From Flavobacteriales bacterium UBA852 (GTDB taxonomy: Bacteria; Bacteroidota; Bacteroidia; Flavobacteriales_E; Vicingaceae): DNA of 64,000 nt. The notes beneath the pieces are model-generated. The model was not told the origin of the DNA. It searched no databases and saw nothing but the letters and a program-made list of their open reading frames with translations. The stretch is taken from NCBI GenBank assembly GCA_002295925.1, contig DBGO01000010.1, forward strand, positions 62,001 to 126,000, in the 5' to 3' direction. Below, in pieces: positions 44,593 to 53,529 of this stretch. Positions within the stretch are counted from its first letter, which is position 1. Each line of letters begins with the position of its first letter. Both the position numbers and the translations under genes were made by a program.

Positions 44593-44716
44593 TGGTTTTT
44601 AATGATACAGTTTTCTAAAGTCTAAAAATATAAAGAGTTAATACACATACTTATCAACATTAAGCGGAGTTATCAACGAAGTTTTTAACATTTACTTAAC
44701 TTTAAACCAAAAAAGA

Positions 44717-45358
44717 ATGGATTTTTTACCTGAAAAAATAGAACAATTTGTAGAAAAATACACCGAAAAAGAATCTCCTATATTAAAAGAACTCAATCAT
44801 GAAACATGGGAAAAAGTTCTAATTCCCAGAATGTTAAGCGGACATATACAGGGACGTATTTTGAGTATGTTTAGCCACATGATTCAACCCAAAACAATAT
44901 TGGAAATTGGCACTTATACCGGTTATTCGGCTTTGTGTTTATCGGAAGGTTTAAAAAAAGACGGAAAACTCATCACCATTGACATTAATGAAGAATTGGA
45001 ACCAATGGTGAGAAAGTACATCGCCAAAGCAGGAAAAGAAGAGCAAATAGATTACCGCATCGGTAATGCTTTGGATATTATTCCTACCCTAAACGAAACC
45101 TTTGACTTGGTTTTTATTGATGCCGACAAAACTAATTACAGCAACTATTTTGATTTGGTAATTGATAAATTAGCCACAAACGGATACATCATTGCCGACA
45201 ATGTTTTATGGAGCGGTAAAGTAACCCAACCCTACGAAACCCTTGATGCCGATACTAAAGCTCTGGTTGATTATTGCGAGAAAGTAGAAAATGATTCGCG
45301 CGTACAAAATGTATTATTTCCGGTAAGAGACGGCTTAATGGTTTGCCGGAAAATTTAG
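44717..45358 (+). CDS. O-methyltransferase (CCoAOMT-like)
   Basis: SAM-dependent methyltransferase of the small catechol/caffeoyl-CoA type, 213 aa. Motif I TILEIGTYTGYSALCLSEGL (about residues 58-77), motif II ITIDINEEL, acidic metal-binding region FDLVFIDADKTNYSNYFDL (about 131-149) and IIADNVLWSGKV (about 158-169) are complete. Substrate unknown. It has its own start region after a 124-bp gap from the divergent PorE-like gene and ends immediately beside the convergent PAP2-like gene. Confidence 0.88.
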   Translation: MDFLPEKIEQFVEKYTEKESPILKELNHETWEKVLIPRMLSGHIQGRILSMFSHMIQPKTILEIGTYTGYSALCLSEGLKKDGKLITIDINEELEPMVRKYIAKAGKEEQIDYRIGNALDIIPTLNETFDLVFIDADKTNYSNYFDLVIDKLATNGYIIADNVLWSGKVTQPYETLDADTKALVDYCEKVENDSRVQNVLFPVRDGLMVCRKI

Positions 45359-45973
45359 TTACCATAAAAACCCCATTACGTAAAACATTGAGAAAAACCC
45401 GACAAGAAAACCAAGCAGCACTTCGTTCAATTTGTGCGCTTGCAACATCAATCGAGCGGTAGAGACTATTCCGGCAACTAAAAATGCCAATACTATATAA
45501 AACGATAAATCGATACGCCAACGCAAACTGACTGCCAATAACATTGCCAACAAACCACCAACTGCCGTAGTATGCGCACTGATTTTTAGTTTGAAATTCA
45601 ACAGAAAATCCAAGAATACGGCAATGGTTGCGCCCAACAAATAATACAATATTACTGCCGGAACTCCTGCCTTTTGAAATAAATAAATAGCAAAGATGTA
45701 ATAAATTATCGTTGTAATATACGGATAAATTCGCTCTTGCGCCAAAGCCAAATGTTTATCGCGAACGAGTTTTATTTTCTTTAAAATTATCAACGTAACC
45801 AACGGACTGACAATGGTTATAAATCCTAGAAGTATGTAGATTTTCCATTTATAATTGTCCGGAATGGCATAATTGACATAAGTAGGTGTTTGAAACAAGA
45901 TATATACTCCCAGCAATGGGTACCATAACGGGTGGAAAAAATAAGATATGATTAAAGCAAGAATTTTACTCAT
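45359..45973 (-). CDS. PAP2-like integral membrane protein
   Basis: The 204 aa are almost wholly hydrophobic, with about six membrane segments. Three spaced motifs recall the PAP2 phosphatase site: KHLALAQERIYP (Lys...Arg, about residues 73-84), KISAHTTAVGG (about 129-139, SAHT in place of SGHT) and ARLMLQAHKLNEVLLG (Arg...His, about 172-187). If active it would dephosphorylate a lipid phosphate such as undecaprenyl pyrophosphate or phosphatidate; this is not certain because the Gly of SGHT is Ala. It lies 25 bp downstream of rpoN on the same strand. Confidence 0.7.
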   Translation of the reverse strand: MSKILALIISYFFHPLWYPLLGVYILFQTPTYVNYAIPDNYKWKIYILLGFITIVSPLVTLIILKKIKLVRDKHLALAQERIYPYITTIIYYIFAIYLFQKAGVPAVILYYLLGATIAVFLDFLLNFKLKISAHTTAVGGLLAMLLAVSLRWRIDLSFYIVLAFLVAGIVSTARLMLQAHKLNEVLLGFLVGFFSMFYVMGFLW

Positions 45974-45998
45974 CGTTCAATTGAATTTCTTGCCTGTT

Positions 45999-47450
45999 TT
46001 ATATTTCTTTTCTTAATCGTGCAACCGGAATACCCAACTGTTCGCGATACTTTGCTACTGTTCGGCGCGCAATGTTATATCCTTTTTCTTTAAGAATTTT
46101 GGCAATTTTCTCATCGGTAAGCGGTTTTTTCTTGTCTTCATTTTCAATTAAATCTTGCAGTATTTTTTTCACTTCGCGGGTAGAAACTTCTTCACCACTG
46201 TCGGTAGATAATGACTCCGAAAAGAATGATTTAAGCAAAAATGTTCCGTAAGGTGTTTGCACGTACTTACTGTTCACTACTCTGGATACGGTTGAAATAT
46301 CCAACCCTACCCTATCGGCAATATCTTTTAATATCATTGGTTTGAGCAATGTTTCGTCTCCTTCCAAAAAGTAATCTTTTTGATAATCCAAAATAGCTTG
46401 CATTACTGACATTAGCGTATGTTCCCGCTGTTTAATGGCATCAATAAACCACTTGGCCGAATCTAATTTTTGCTTTACAAATGTAATGGCTTCTTTGTCG
46501 GCTTTGGTTTTGTTTTTGTTTTTTGAATAATCGCGCAGCATTTCGGCATATTGCCGGCTCACACGTAATTCGGGCATATTTCTGCCGTTTAAGCTTAACT
46601 CTAACTTGCCATTGTTGATGGTAACAATAAAATCGGGCGTAATGGTTTGCGCCGCCGGCGAGGCATCATTTGCCGAATTACCGGGTTTGGGATTGAGTTT
46701 TAAAATTTCATCTATGGCGGCTTTCAACTCTTCCTCGCTGATTTCCAACTTCTTAATAATTTTATCGTAATGTTTCTTACTGAACTCTTCAAAATAATCT
46801 TCCAAAATTTTTAAAGCCAATTTGTGCGCCGGCGAATCACTTTTTTTACGCTTAAGCTGTAAAAGCAAACATTCTCTTAAATCACGAGCACCCACTCCGG
46901 GTGGGTCAAATGATTGAATTATCTTCAGGGCTTCTTCTACTTTTTCGGGTGTGGTAATTATGTTTTGCGTAAATGCCAAATCATCGACAATAGAATTGAT
47001 ATCTCTGCGCAGATATCCGGCATCATCTAAACTACCTATCAAATAGTGGGCAATGGTAAAAGTTTCATCGTCTAAATCCAATAAGCTGAGCTGTTCTTCT
47101 AATTTTTGATGAAATGTTACTCCTCCTGATAACGGAATAGATTTTTCTTCTTCATCTTTACCTTTATTGTTTACATATAATTTATAATCGGGTGTATCAT
47201 CATCGTCAATGTAATCTTCGTAGTCAAATTCTTTTTCGGCTTCGGATACTTCTTTTTCATTTTCAAATTCATCCTGTGCGTCAATACTTTCGTCTATATC
47301 TTTACCTTCTTCCAATACGGGATTCGCTTCCATTTCTTCTTTAATGCGCTGTTCTAGTGCTACCGTAGGAAGTTGCAACAATTTCATTAATTGAATTTGC
47401 TGTGGCGATAGTTTTTGTAATAATTTTTGCGATAACTGCTGTTTTAACAT
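45999..47450 (-). CDS. rpoN: RNA polymerase sigma-54 factor RpoN
   Basis: Alternative sigma factor requiring AAA+ activators. The 483 aa show region I (Gln/Leu-rich, LSPQQIQLMKLLQLP about residues 14-28), an acidic region II (about 45-90), the core-binding domain (FDPPGVGARDLRECLLLQL about 172-190) and the C-terminal RpoN box ARRTVAKYREQLGI (about 461-474). Length is typical. The activator gene is at 22.8-24.1 kb. rpoN is divergent from the exopolysaccharide locus across a 277-bp gap, in which I could not find a GG-N10-GC sigma-54 site. Confidence 0.95.
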   Translation of the reverse strand: MLKQQLSQKLLQKLSPQQIQLMKLLQLPTVALEQRIKEEMEANPVLEEGKDIDESIDAQDEFENEKEVSEAEKEFDYEDYIDDDDTPDYKLYVNNKGKDEEEKSIPLSGGVTFHQKLEEQLSLLDLDDETFTIAHYLIGSLDDAGYLRRDINSIVDDLAFTQNIITTPEKVEEALKIIQSFDPPGVGARDLRECLLLQLKRKKSDSPAHKLALKILEDYFEEFSKKHYDKIIKKLEISEEELKAAIDEILKLNPKPGNSANDASPAAQTITPDFIVTINNGKLELSLNGRNMPELRVSRQYAEMLRDYSKNKNKTKADKEAITFVKQKLDSAKWFIDAIKQREHTLMSVMQAILDYQKDYFLEGDETLLKPMILKDIADRVGLDISTVSRVVNSKYVQTPYGTFLLKSFFSESLSTDSGEEVSTREVKKILQDLIENEDKKKPLTDEKIAKILKEKGYNIARRTVAKYREQLGIPVARLRKEI

Positions 47451-47727
47451 CTCTTCTGTAATTTTCTTCTTTTACTAATATAGGATATTTATACCATATT
47501 TAATGCCAAAATGTGCATTTTATGTTTCTCTGCTAAAGTTTATTATTAATTTCTATTGTCTCATCTGTATAAATACGCTTACGACTAAGCAAAAATACGT
47601 AAAGCCATTTTAGGTTTTTTACTTCTTATTAAAAATACTCAATATTCTCAAATTGCAATAGTGAAAATCATTTTAAAACAACTATCCCAAAACGGGAAAA
47701 TTTATTAACAAATAAAACCAATAAACT

Positions 47728-48123
47728 ATGAAACGAACTATTATGATTATCGACGACGACCAAAGCATAAGAATGCTGCTTGAGCATTTTTTAAGTGTAG
47801 ATTACAACATTATCACCCAAGAAGACGGCACCGATGCTTTAGCGTATATGCAAAAGGGAAATATTCCGGATTTGATAGTATCCGATTTGGGAATGCCCAA
47901 AATGAACGGTTTCGATTTTATTACAAATATCCGGATGAGCACTTTTTTCAAAGATATTCCGCTTATTGTACTCTCCGGGCACGAAAGCAGCGAAGAAAAA
48001 ATAAAAAGTCTGCAACTGGGCGCCGACGATTATTTGGTTAAACCCTTTAATCCCGAAGAGTTGAAATTACGCATAGAAAGCATATTCAGACGTATTGATT
48101 GCGCCTCAAGATTAACCGCTTAA
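47728..48123 (+). CDS. Stand-alone response-regulator receiver protein
   Basis: CheY-like single-domain receiver, 131 aa. All phospho-relay residues are kept: acidic pocket IIDDD (8-11), acceptor Asp53 (IVSDLGMP), switch Ser83 (VLSGHES) and Lys105 (YLVKPF). There is no output domain and no histidine kinase nearby. It is the first gene of the exopolysaccharide locus; 17 bp downstream begins a sugar transferase carrying a degenerate receiver, so phosphorylation here may control initiation of the polymer by protein contact. That link is inferred. Confidence 0.92.
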   Translation: MKRTIMIIDDDQSIRMLLEHFLSVDYNIITQEDGTDALAYMQKGNIPDLIVSDLGMPKMNGFDFITNIRMSTFFKDIPLIVLSGHESSEEKIKSLQLGADDYLVKPFNPEELKLRIESIFRRIDCASRLTA

Positions 48124-48140
48124 CCAAAAGATTCAGCACC

Positions 48141-49304
48141 ATGGAAAAGATAAAATTACTTTATATAGGAAACAATCCCGACTTAAAAAAAGATTATGCC
48201 ATTGACGAATCTGTTTTTGAAGTCGAACAAAAAGAAAACGGATTTTTGGCTTTTTCTTACTTAAACACTGCCAAATCATTACCGGATGTAATTTTGGTAG
48301 AAAATGATTTAAAAGGTATTAATCCTTATGAATTTTCAAAATCCGTCAGAAAAAATTCGCAATTCAATTCAATTGTACTGCTGGTATTTTCAAAACAAAT
48401 ACCGACAAAAAAAGAATCTGAAAAGTCTTTAAAAATCGGAATTGATGATTTGGTAACAAAGCCCTTTTCATTCACTGCTTTTTTACCGCGGTTACAATTC
48501 CTTATCGATTACAGAAAAAATCAAATTCAATTAAATCGTAATAAATCTGCAAAACGAACAATTCCGTTAGAAAAACGAATATTTGACATTGTCTTTGCTT
48601 CATTGGCGCTTTTATTGCTGTCGCCTTTGTTCATATTGGTTGCCATTGCCATACGATTAGAATCGAAAGGACCTGTATTTTATGCCTCTAAACGTGTAGG
48701 AACGGGCTATAAAATTTTCGACTTTTACAAGTTTCGTTCAATGTATCCCGATGCCGACAAGCGATTGAAAGAATTTAAAAAATTAAATCAATATGCAGAA
48801 GAAGTTCCCGAAATTGAAGAAATTGAAGATTGCCCTAAATGTAAAGCGCTGGGAAAACCTTGCTCACAACTGTTATATATTGACGGAAAAGAAATTTGCG
48901 AAAGTCAATATTTAGAAATCAAACATAAGAAAAACGCTGCGGCATTCTTTAAGTTAAAAGACGACCCTCGCGTAACCAAAGTAGGTCGTTTTATTCGCAA
49001 TACCAGTATCGACGAATTACCTCAACTCTTTAATGTGCTAAAAGGCGATATGTCTATTGTAGGCAACAGACCTTTACCGCTTTACGAAGCCGAGCAACTC
49101 ACCTCCGACCAATGGTCTGAACGCTTTTTGGCTCCTGCAGGCATTACCGGTTTATGGCAAGTAGAAAAACGCGGTGGTGGCGAAATGAGCGACGAAGAAC
49201 GTAAACAATTAGACAACACTTATGCACGAAATTACTCCCTATGGTACGACATTAAACTAATTTTCCGAACGATTCCCGCTTTACTGCAAAAAGAAAATGT
49301 ATAA
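48141..49304 (+). CDS. Pseudo-receiver fused to initiating sugar-1-phosphate transferase
   Basis: Membrane enzyme expected to transfer a sugar-1-phosphate to undecaprenyl phosphate, starting the repeat unit. The 387 aa consist of a receiver-like domain (about residues 3-125) and a bacterial sugar transferase domain (about 144-387). In the receiver the acceptor position is Glu54 (aligned with Asp53 of the gene upstream), while Lys107 (VTKPF) is kept. The transferase has its membrane hairpin (about 150-172), KRVGTGYKIFDFYKFRSMYP, then FIRNTSIDELPQLFNVLKGD and VGNRPLPLYEAE. A four-cysteine insert (C231, C234, C241, C253) interrupts it. I chose ATG 48141 over the longer frame opening at 48099, which overlaps the receiver gene. 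Confidence 0.88.
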   Translation: MEKIKLLYIGNNPDLKKDYAIDESVFEVEQKENGFLAFSYLNTAKSLPDVILVENDLKGINPYEFSKSVRKNSQFNSIVLLVFSKQIPTKKESEKSLKIGIDDLVTKPFSFTAFLPRLQFLIDYRKNQIQLNRNKSAKRTIPLEKRIFDIVFASLALLLLSPLFILVAIAIRLESKGPVFYASKRVGTGYKIFDFYKFRSMYPDADKRLKEFKKLNQYAEEVPEIEEIEDCPKCKALGKPCSQLLYIDGKEICESQYLEIKHKKNAAAFFKLKDDPRVTKVGRFIRNTSIDELPQLFNVLKGDMSIVGNRPLPLYEAEQLTSDQWSERFLAPAGITGLWQVEKRGGGEMSDEERKQLDNTYARNYSLWYDIKLIFRTIPALLQKENV

Positions 49305-49346
49305 CTGACATTTATCCAACATAAAAACAAATATATCGTTCGTATT

Positions 49347-50078
49347 TTGAAACCATTTTTAAAATATTTTTTGTTAGTCGCGTTACTGACACAGGGAAAG
49401 CTTTCTTTGGCTCAAACATTAGAGCTGAACAATGCTACCATTCAGCTTTTGCCTTTACAAACATTGATAGATTCGGCATTGATGAATTCCCCTTTGCTGA
49501 AACAACAAGATGCACTGATTACCAAACAAGAACTGTTGGCAAAAATTGAAAAAAGGCGTTGGCTCAACACGTTGGCGCTTACCGGAAGTGCCGCTTACGG
49601 AACAGGCAATAACCTGAGCTTAACCAATCAAGGACCGGTACTAACCAATACACTAACAACTCAAACAACCGTTTTTTACAATGCCGGAATTACCTTCTAC
49701 TTACCCATTGCCAATATTTTCACCACAAAAGTGAAAATTAAAGCCGCAAAAGAAGAAATCTACTATCAACAAGAAAAAAAGGAAGAAATTGAACAAACCA
49801 TTACCCAGTCGGTAATTGCCGGCTATCAAGAACTGCTTTTGTTGGATAAAAAACTGGCTGTAAAAGCATCAAAAGTAAACAGTTTTCAAGTATCAAAAGA
49901 CCTTGCTTATGAGCAAATGCAAAACGGCACCATAAATATTACCGATTATAATGAAGTGATTGAAAAGTACAACGCTGCTCTTTTGGAACTTGAAGAAACC
50001 AAAAGCGAAATGACAACAGCTTTTTATTTACTCGAATTATTGGTAGGAACAAAAATAATTTACGAAAAAAAGCCATAA
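49347..50078 (+). CDS. Half-length TolC-like outer-membrane protein
   Basis: The 243 aa have a signal peptide (about residues 1-23, ending KLSLAQT) and one TolC structural unit: a helix (SALMNSPLLKQQDALITKQE, about 41-60), two short strands (LALTGSAAYG and TTVFYNAGITFYLP, about 72-120) and two long helices (about 128-235). The second unit present in normal ~450-aa TolC proteins is missing. The only suitable start is TTG at 49347. It is 2 bp ahead of the Wzc-like gene and takes the place where Wza/OPX genes usually stand, so it may be the polymer exit channel or part of it. That role is inference. Confidence 0.75.
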   Translation: MKPFLKYFLLVALLTQGKLSLAQTLELNNATIQLLPLQTLIDSALMNSPLLKQQDALITKQELLAKIEKRRWLNTLALTGSAAYGTGNNLSLTNQGPVLTNTLTTQTTVFYNAGITFYLPIANIFTTKVKIKAAKEEIYYQQEKKEEIEQTITQSVIAGYQELLLLDKKLAVKASKVNSFQVSKDLAYEQMQNGTINITDYNEVIEKYNAALLELEETKSEMTTAFYLLELLVGTKIIYEKKP

Positions 50079-50080
50079 AT

Positions 50081-52330
50081 ATGACCTTAGTACAACTGAT
50101 ACGATTGATGCTTGACCACCTCAAAATTATGTTTGCGGTAGGGATAATTATGGCTGTACTGATATTTGTTGCTACGCGCAACGAAAAACGTTCTTACTCT
50201 TCCAGTGCTCTTATAAACACAGGGTTGGTTTCGGGCTCAAACCTTGAAAAAAGTGCCAATTCGCGTGTAGACCGCAACTACACCACCAGCGAAATGGAAA
50301 ATATCTTAAATGTATTTAATGCTTACGAAACCAAAGAAGAAGTGTGTGCCCGACTGTTGGCAACCTGTTTTATGCTTACCAAACCCGATTACCTTGTTAT
50401 AAACCCAAAAACTTGGGAACTCTACAAACAAAATCTTGGGCAATCGCTTATCGATTCACTTACCGACACCACATCGTTTGACCACACCCTTGAAATGATA
50501 AAAGCTTATCGCGATAAGGATATGAACAACAAAATTTACGAATTACTATACTCAAAAGATGATTTGTTTGGTATAGAGCACGTGGGCACGTATGAAGTAA
50601 GTCAATCGGGAAACAGTGATTTGATAAAGATAGAATACAGCACATCCGACCCGGGAATTTGTAAAAAAACCATTGAAATTTTGATAGATGTTGCCAACAG
50701 AAAACATCAAGCCATAAAGCGAAGTCAAAGTGGCTCTGTAGTGGCGTATTTTGAAAAAGAAACCGAAAAAGCACAAGAAGTGCTTAAAGCTGCCGAAGAT
50801 GAACTTTTACATTTCAGGGAAGAAAATAAAATCATTAACTATTACGAGCAAACCCGCTTTATATCTGCCAAAAAAGAAGACTTGGATGAATTATACCAAA
50901 CCGAATTGATGAAACTTTCGGCTGCCGATTCCACCAGAAAACGGTTAGAAAGACAACTAAACTCCAAACATTCATTAGCCGAAATAAATGACATCATCGA
51001 AACTAAACGACTGGAATTAAACAATATAAACACACAAATTGCAAAACTCGAAGTTGTTTCTTTAGATTCTTCCAACACCGATTACAGCGAAGAACTGAGA
51101 AACCTGCATAAAAAAGCCGACAATCTAAAAATCAGCTTAATAGCTGATGCAAAAGACAATTTTCGGTTACAAAACACAACCGAAGGATTGCCTGTGCAAG
51201 AAATTCTTTCGCAATGGTTAGAGACTATCATTATCATTGAAGAAACCAAAGCTCGAATTGCCATTATTTTAAAAAGAAAAGAAGAATTTAATCGTATATA
51301 TGCTCAGTTTGCACCGTTAGGTTCAAGGTTAAAACGCATTGAACGTAAAATAGATGTTTCTGAACGTGCTTATTTAGAGACTTTGCACAGTTTGAATCAA
51401 GCACGCTTACACAGCAAAAATCAAGAAATGTCTTCTCGTCTTGAAATAGTGGACAAACCCTTCTTTCCTGCAAATCCGGCACCATCAAAACGGATGATGT
51501 TGGTCGTAGTCGGATTTGTGGTTGGTTTTATACTCACTTTTGGTATTGTGGTTGCTATGGAATTTTTGGACAACACACTAAAATCACCTAAAAACACTGA
51601 AATCACCACCGAATTAACTTTATTGGGTGCCTTCCCTAAATTTCCGGAAGAAAAAAACAAAAAAGAATTAGTGAATTATCTGCAAGTAAAAAAACGGGCG
51701 CTCGATATTTTCTTGCAAAACTTAAAACTGGAAACAAAAATCGGACATCATTACGAACGCACCAAGCAAGTTACTTTTTTAAGTACAAGAGAAAGTGAAG
51801 GAAAAACATTTATCATATTGATGGCTGCCGATGAGTTGCGAAAATTTGGCGAGAAAGTGCTTTGCGTGATTCCCAAAAAAGAAAAAAATACCGTTTTCCA
51901 TTTTTGCAGTATGGAAGTGCCTTTTGATAACCATCCGGACAACAAATACTACGAAATAGACCATACATTTTTTGAAAAACAAGATGTTACCGATTTGGTC
52001 AATTTAAATGGCGAAGACATTGAAAACTACAACTATATTTTTATAGAAATCCCCGGATTGTTACAATCGCATTACCCTATTGATTTGATAGGAAAATCTA
52101 CTTTATCTTTATTGGTTTGCCGCGCCAATAGAGTTTGGAACGAAGCCGATTCGAAAGTATTACGAATATTCAAAAAAGGAGTAAAAAACGAACCTTTTGT
52201 ATTCTTAAACGGAGCACGAGTAGATTTACTGGAAGATGTTATTGGCGAAATACCCAAAAAGCGAAGCTGGATAAGACGTTTAATCAAATCATGGGTGGCT
52301 TTTGGATTTAAACAAAAACAAAAAATTTAA
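50081..52330 (+). CDS. Wzc-like chain-length/export protein with degenerate kinase domain
   Basis: Polysaccharide co-polymerase of 749 aa. TM1 (about residues 15-33) and TM2 (about 468-492, followed by MEFLDN) enclose a long periplasmic region with coiled coils (about 225-455). The Pro-rich entry to TM2 (FFPANPAPSKRMM) is typical of the family. The cytoplasmic end resembles a BY-kinase but is decayed: the Walker A region reads STRESEGKTF (about 567-576) with the first Gly lost, Walker A' is unrecognisable, the Walker B-like strand is YIFIEIPG, and the C-terminus (basic, FGFKQKQKI) has no Tyr cluster. It overlaps the next gene by one base. Confidence 0.85.
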   Translation: MTLVQLIRLMLDHLKIMFAVGIIMAVLIFVATRNEKRSYSSSALINTGLVSGSNLEKSANSRVDRNYTTSEMENILNVFNAYETKEEVCARLLATCFMLTKPDYLVINPKTWELYKQNLGQSLIDSLTDTTSFDHTLEMIKAYRDKDMNNKIYELLYSKDDLFGIEHVGTYEVSQSGNSDLIKIEYSTSDPGICKKTIEILIDVANRKHQAIKRSQSGSVVAYFEKETEKAQEVLKAAEDELLHFREENKIINYYEQTRFISAKKEDLDELYQTELMKLSAADSTRKRLERQLNSKHSLAEINDIIETKRLELNNINTQIAKLEVVSLDSSNTDYSEELRNLHKKADNLKISLIADAKDNFRLQNTTEGLPVQEILSQWLETIIIIEETKARIAIILKRKEEFNRIYAQFAPLGSRLKRIERKIDVSERAYLETLHSLNQARLHSKNQEMSSRLEIVDKPFFPANPAPSKRMMLVVVGFVVGFILTFGIVVAMEFLDNTLKSPKNTEITTELTLLGAFPKFPEEKNKKELVNYLQVKKRALDIFLQNLKLETKIGHHYERTKQVTFLSTRESEGKTFIILMAADELRKFGEKVLCVIPKKEKNTVFHFCSMEVPFDNHPDNKYYEIDHTFFEKQDVTDLVNLNGEDIENYNYIFIEIPGLLQSHYPIDLIGKSTLSLLVCRANRVWNEADSKVLRIFKKGVKNEPFVFLNGARVDLLEDVIGEIPKKRSWIRRLIKSWVAFGFKQKQKI

Positions 52331-53529
52331 TGCTCAAAAACAGAAACATAGCAGTTATAGGTTTCCCCACTTGGGAAGGTGATTATTTAAAAACCATTGT
52401 ACAAATAATGACTCAATTTACCCATCAAAATAATGTGTTGTATGTTGATTATGAGTTTACCTATAAAGATGTAGTTGAGCAATTTCTGGGTAAGAAAAAA
52501 AATGTACCGGTAAAAAGAATGTTTCGCATTTCCAATCCTTTACGAAAACTCAAAACCGAAAACCAAGGAATTGTAAATGTGCTGACACCACCGCCGGTTT
52601 TGCCTGTAAACTGGATATCCAATCCAAAAAAATATGACAAACTCATAAAATACAATGCACAAAAGGTAGAAAGAAGTATTCGCAAAGCATTGCATCAATT
52701 AAAAATGATCGATGAATTGATTGTTATCAATGCCTTCAATCCGTTTTTTGGCAATTATTTGGCAAGAAAATTCAACGAAAAGCTGTTGCTTTATTACTGT
52801 TACGATGAAATAAGTGCTGCCGCTTGGGCAAAAAATCACGGCAAGCGGTTAGAAGAAAACTTTATACCCAAAACCGATGGCGTAATAACCACCAGCAAAG
52901 GCTTATATGAAGACAAAAAGAAACTTCATCCCAATACTTTTTTGGTAAAAAACGGGGTTGATTTTGAAGCATTCAACAAAGGGTTACAAAAAAACAAATC
53001 GTACATCGATAAAAAGTCATTCAAAAAAACAGTGGGGTATATTGGTGCCATAGATTTTAGAATGGATACCGAATTAATGCAATACGCTATTGAATCATTA
53101 CCCGAATATTTATTTGTCTTTATCGGAAAAGTAACAAAACCCGAAATTCAAGAACAATTTTCCGGTTATGAAAACGTACAATTTTTGGGCCCAAAATCAT
53201 TAAACGAATTACCCTATTACACTGCCGACTTTGATGCAGGAATCATTCCGTTTGAGAGAAATGAGTTTACAAAAAAAATCTATCCGCTTAAAATCAACGA
53301 ATACTTTGCTTTGGGCAAACCGGTAATCATGACCAACTTTAGCGATATGTCCGATTTTAAAGACTCTGCATCTATAATCAATTCAAAAGAAGAATTTGCA
53401 CAAGCTGTTAAACAAGAAATCGAAAACGATTCAATTGAAAAACAGCAACAACGCATAGCAATTGCCAAACAAAATTCGTGGAAAAATCGAGCCGAAGAAC
53501 TTTCTTCAATTATTGAAAAAATGTTATGA
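52330..53529 (+). CDS. Glycosyltransferase, GT-B fold
   Basis: Cytoplasmic glycosyltransferase of 399 aa adding a sugar to the lipid-linked repeat unit. The N-terminal half binds the acceptor; the C-terminal Rossmann half starts at TVGYIGAIDFRMDTEL (about residue 235) and includes the nucleotide-sugar site region FDAGIIPFERNEFTKKIYPL and KINEYFALGKPVIMT (about 318-332), which fits GT4-like enzymes such as TuaH. Donor and acceptor unknown. It overlaps the Wzc-like gene by 1 bp and the polymerase gene by 4 bp (ATGA). Confidence 0.85.
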   Translation: MLKNRNIAVIGFPTWEGDYLKTIVQIMTQFTHQNNVLYVDYEFTYKDVVEQFLGKKKNVPVKRMFRISNPLRKLKTENQGIVNVLTPPPVLPVNWISNPKKYDKLIKYNAQKVERSIRKALHQLKMIDELIVINAFNPFFGNYLARKFNEKLLLYYCYDEISAAAWAKNHGKRLEENFIPKTDGVITTSKGLYEDKKKLHPNTFLVKNGVDFEAFNKGLQKNKSYIDKKSFKKTVGYIGAIDFRMDTELMQYAIESLPEYLFVFIGKVTKPEIQEQFSGYENVQFLGPKSLNELPYYTADFDAGIIPFERNEFTKKIYPLKINEYFALGKPVIMTNFSDMSDFKDSASIINSKEEFAQAVKQEIENDSIEKQQQRIAIAKQNSWKNRAEELSSIIEKML

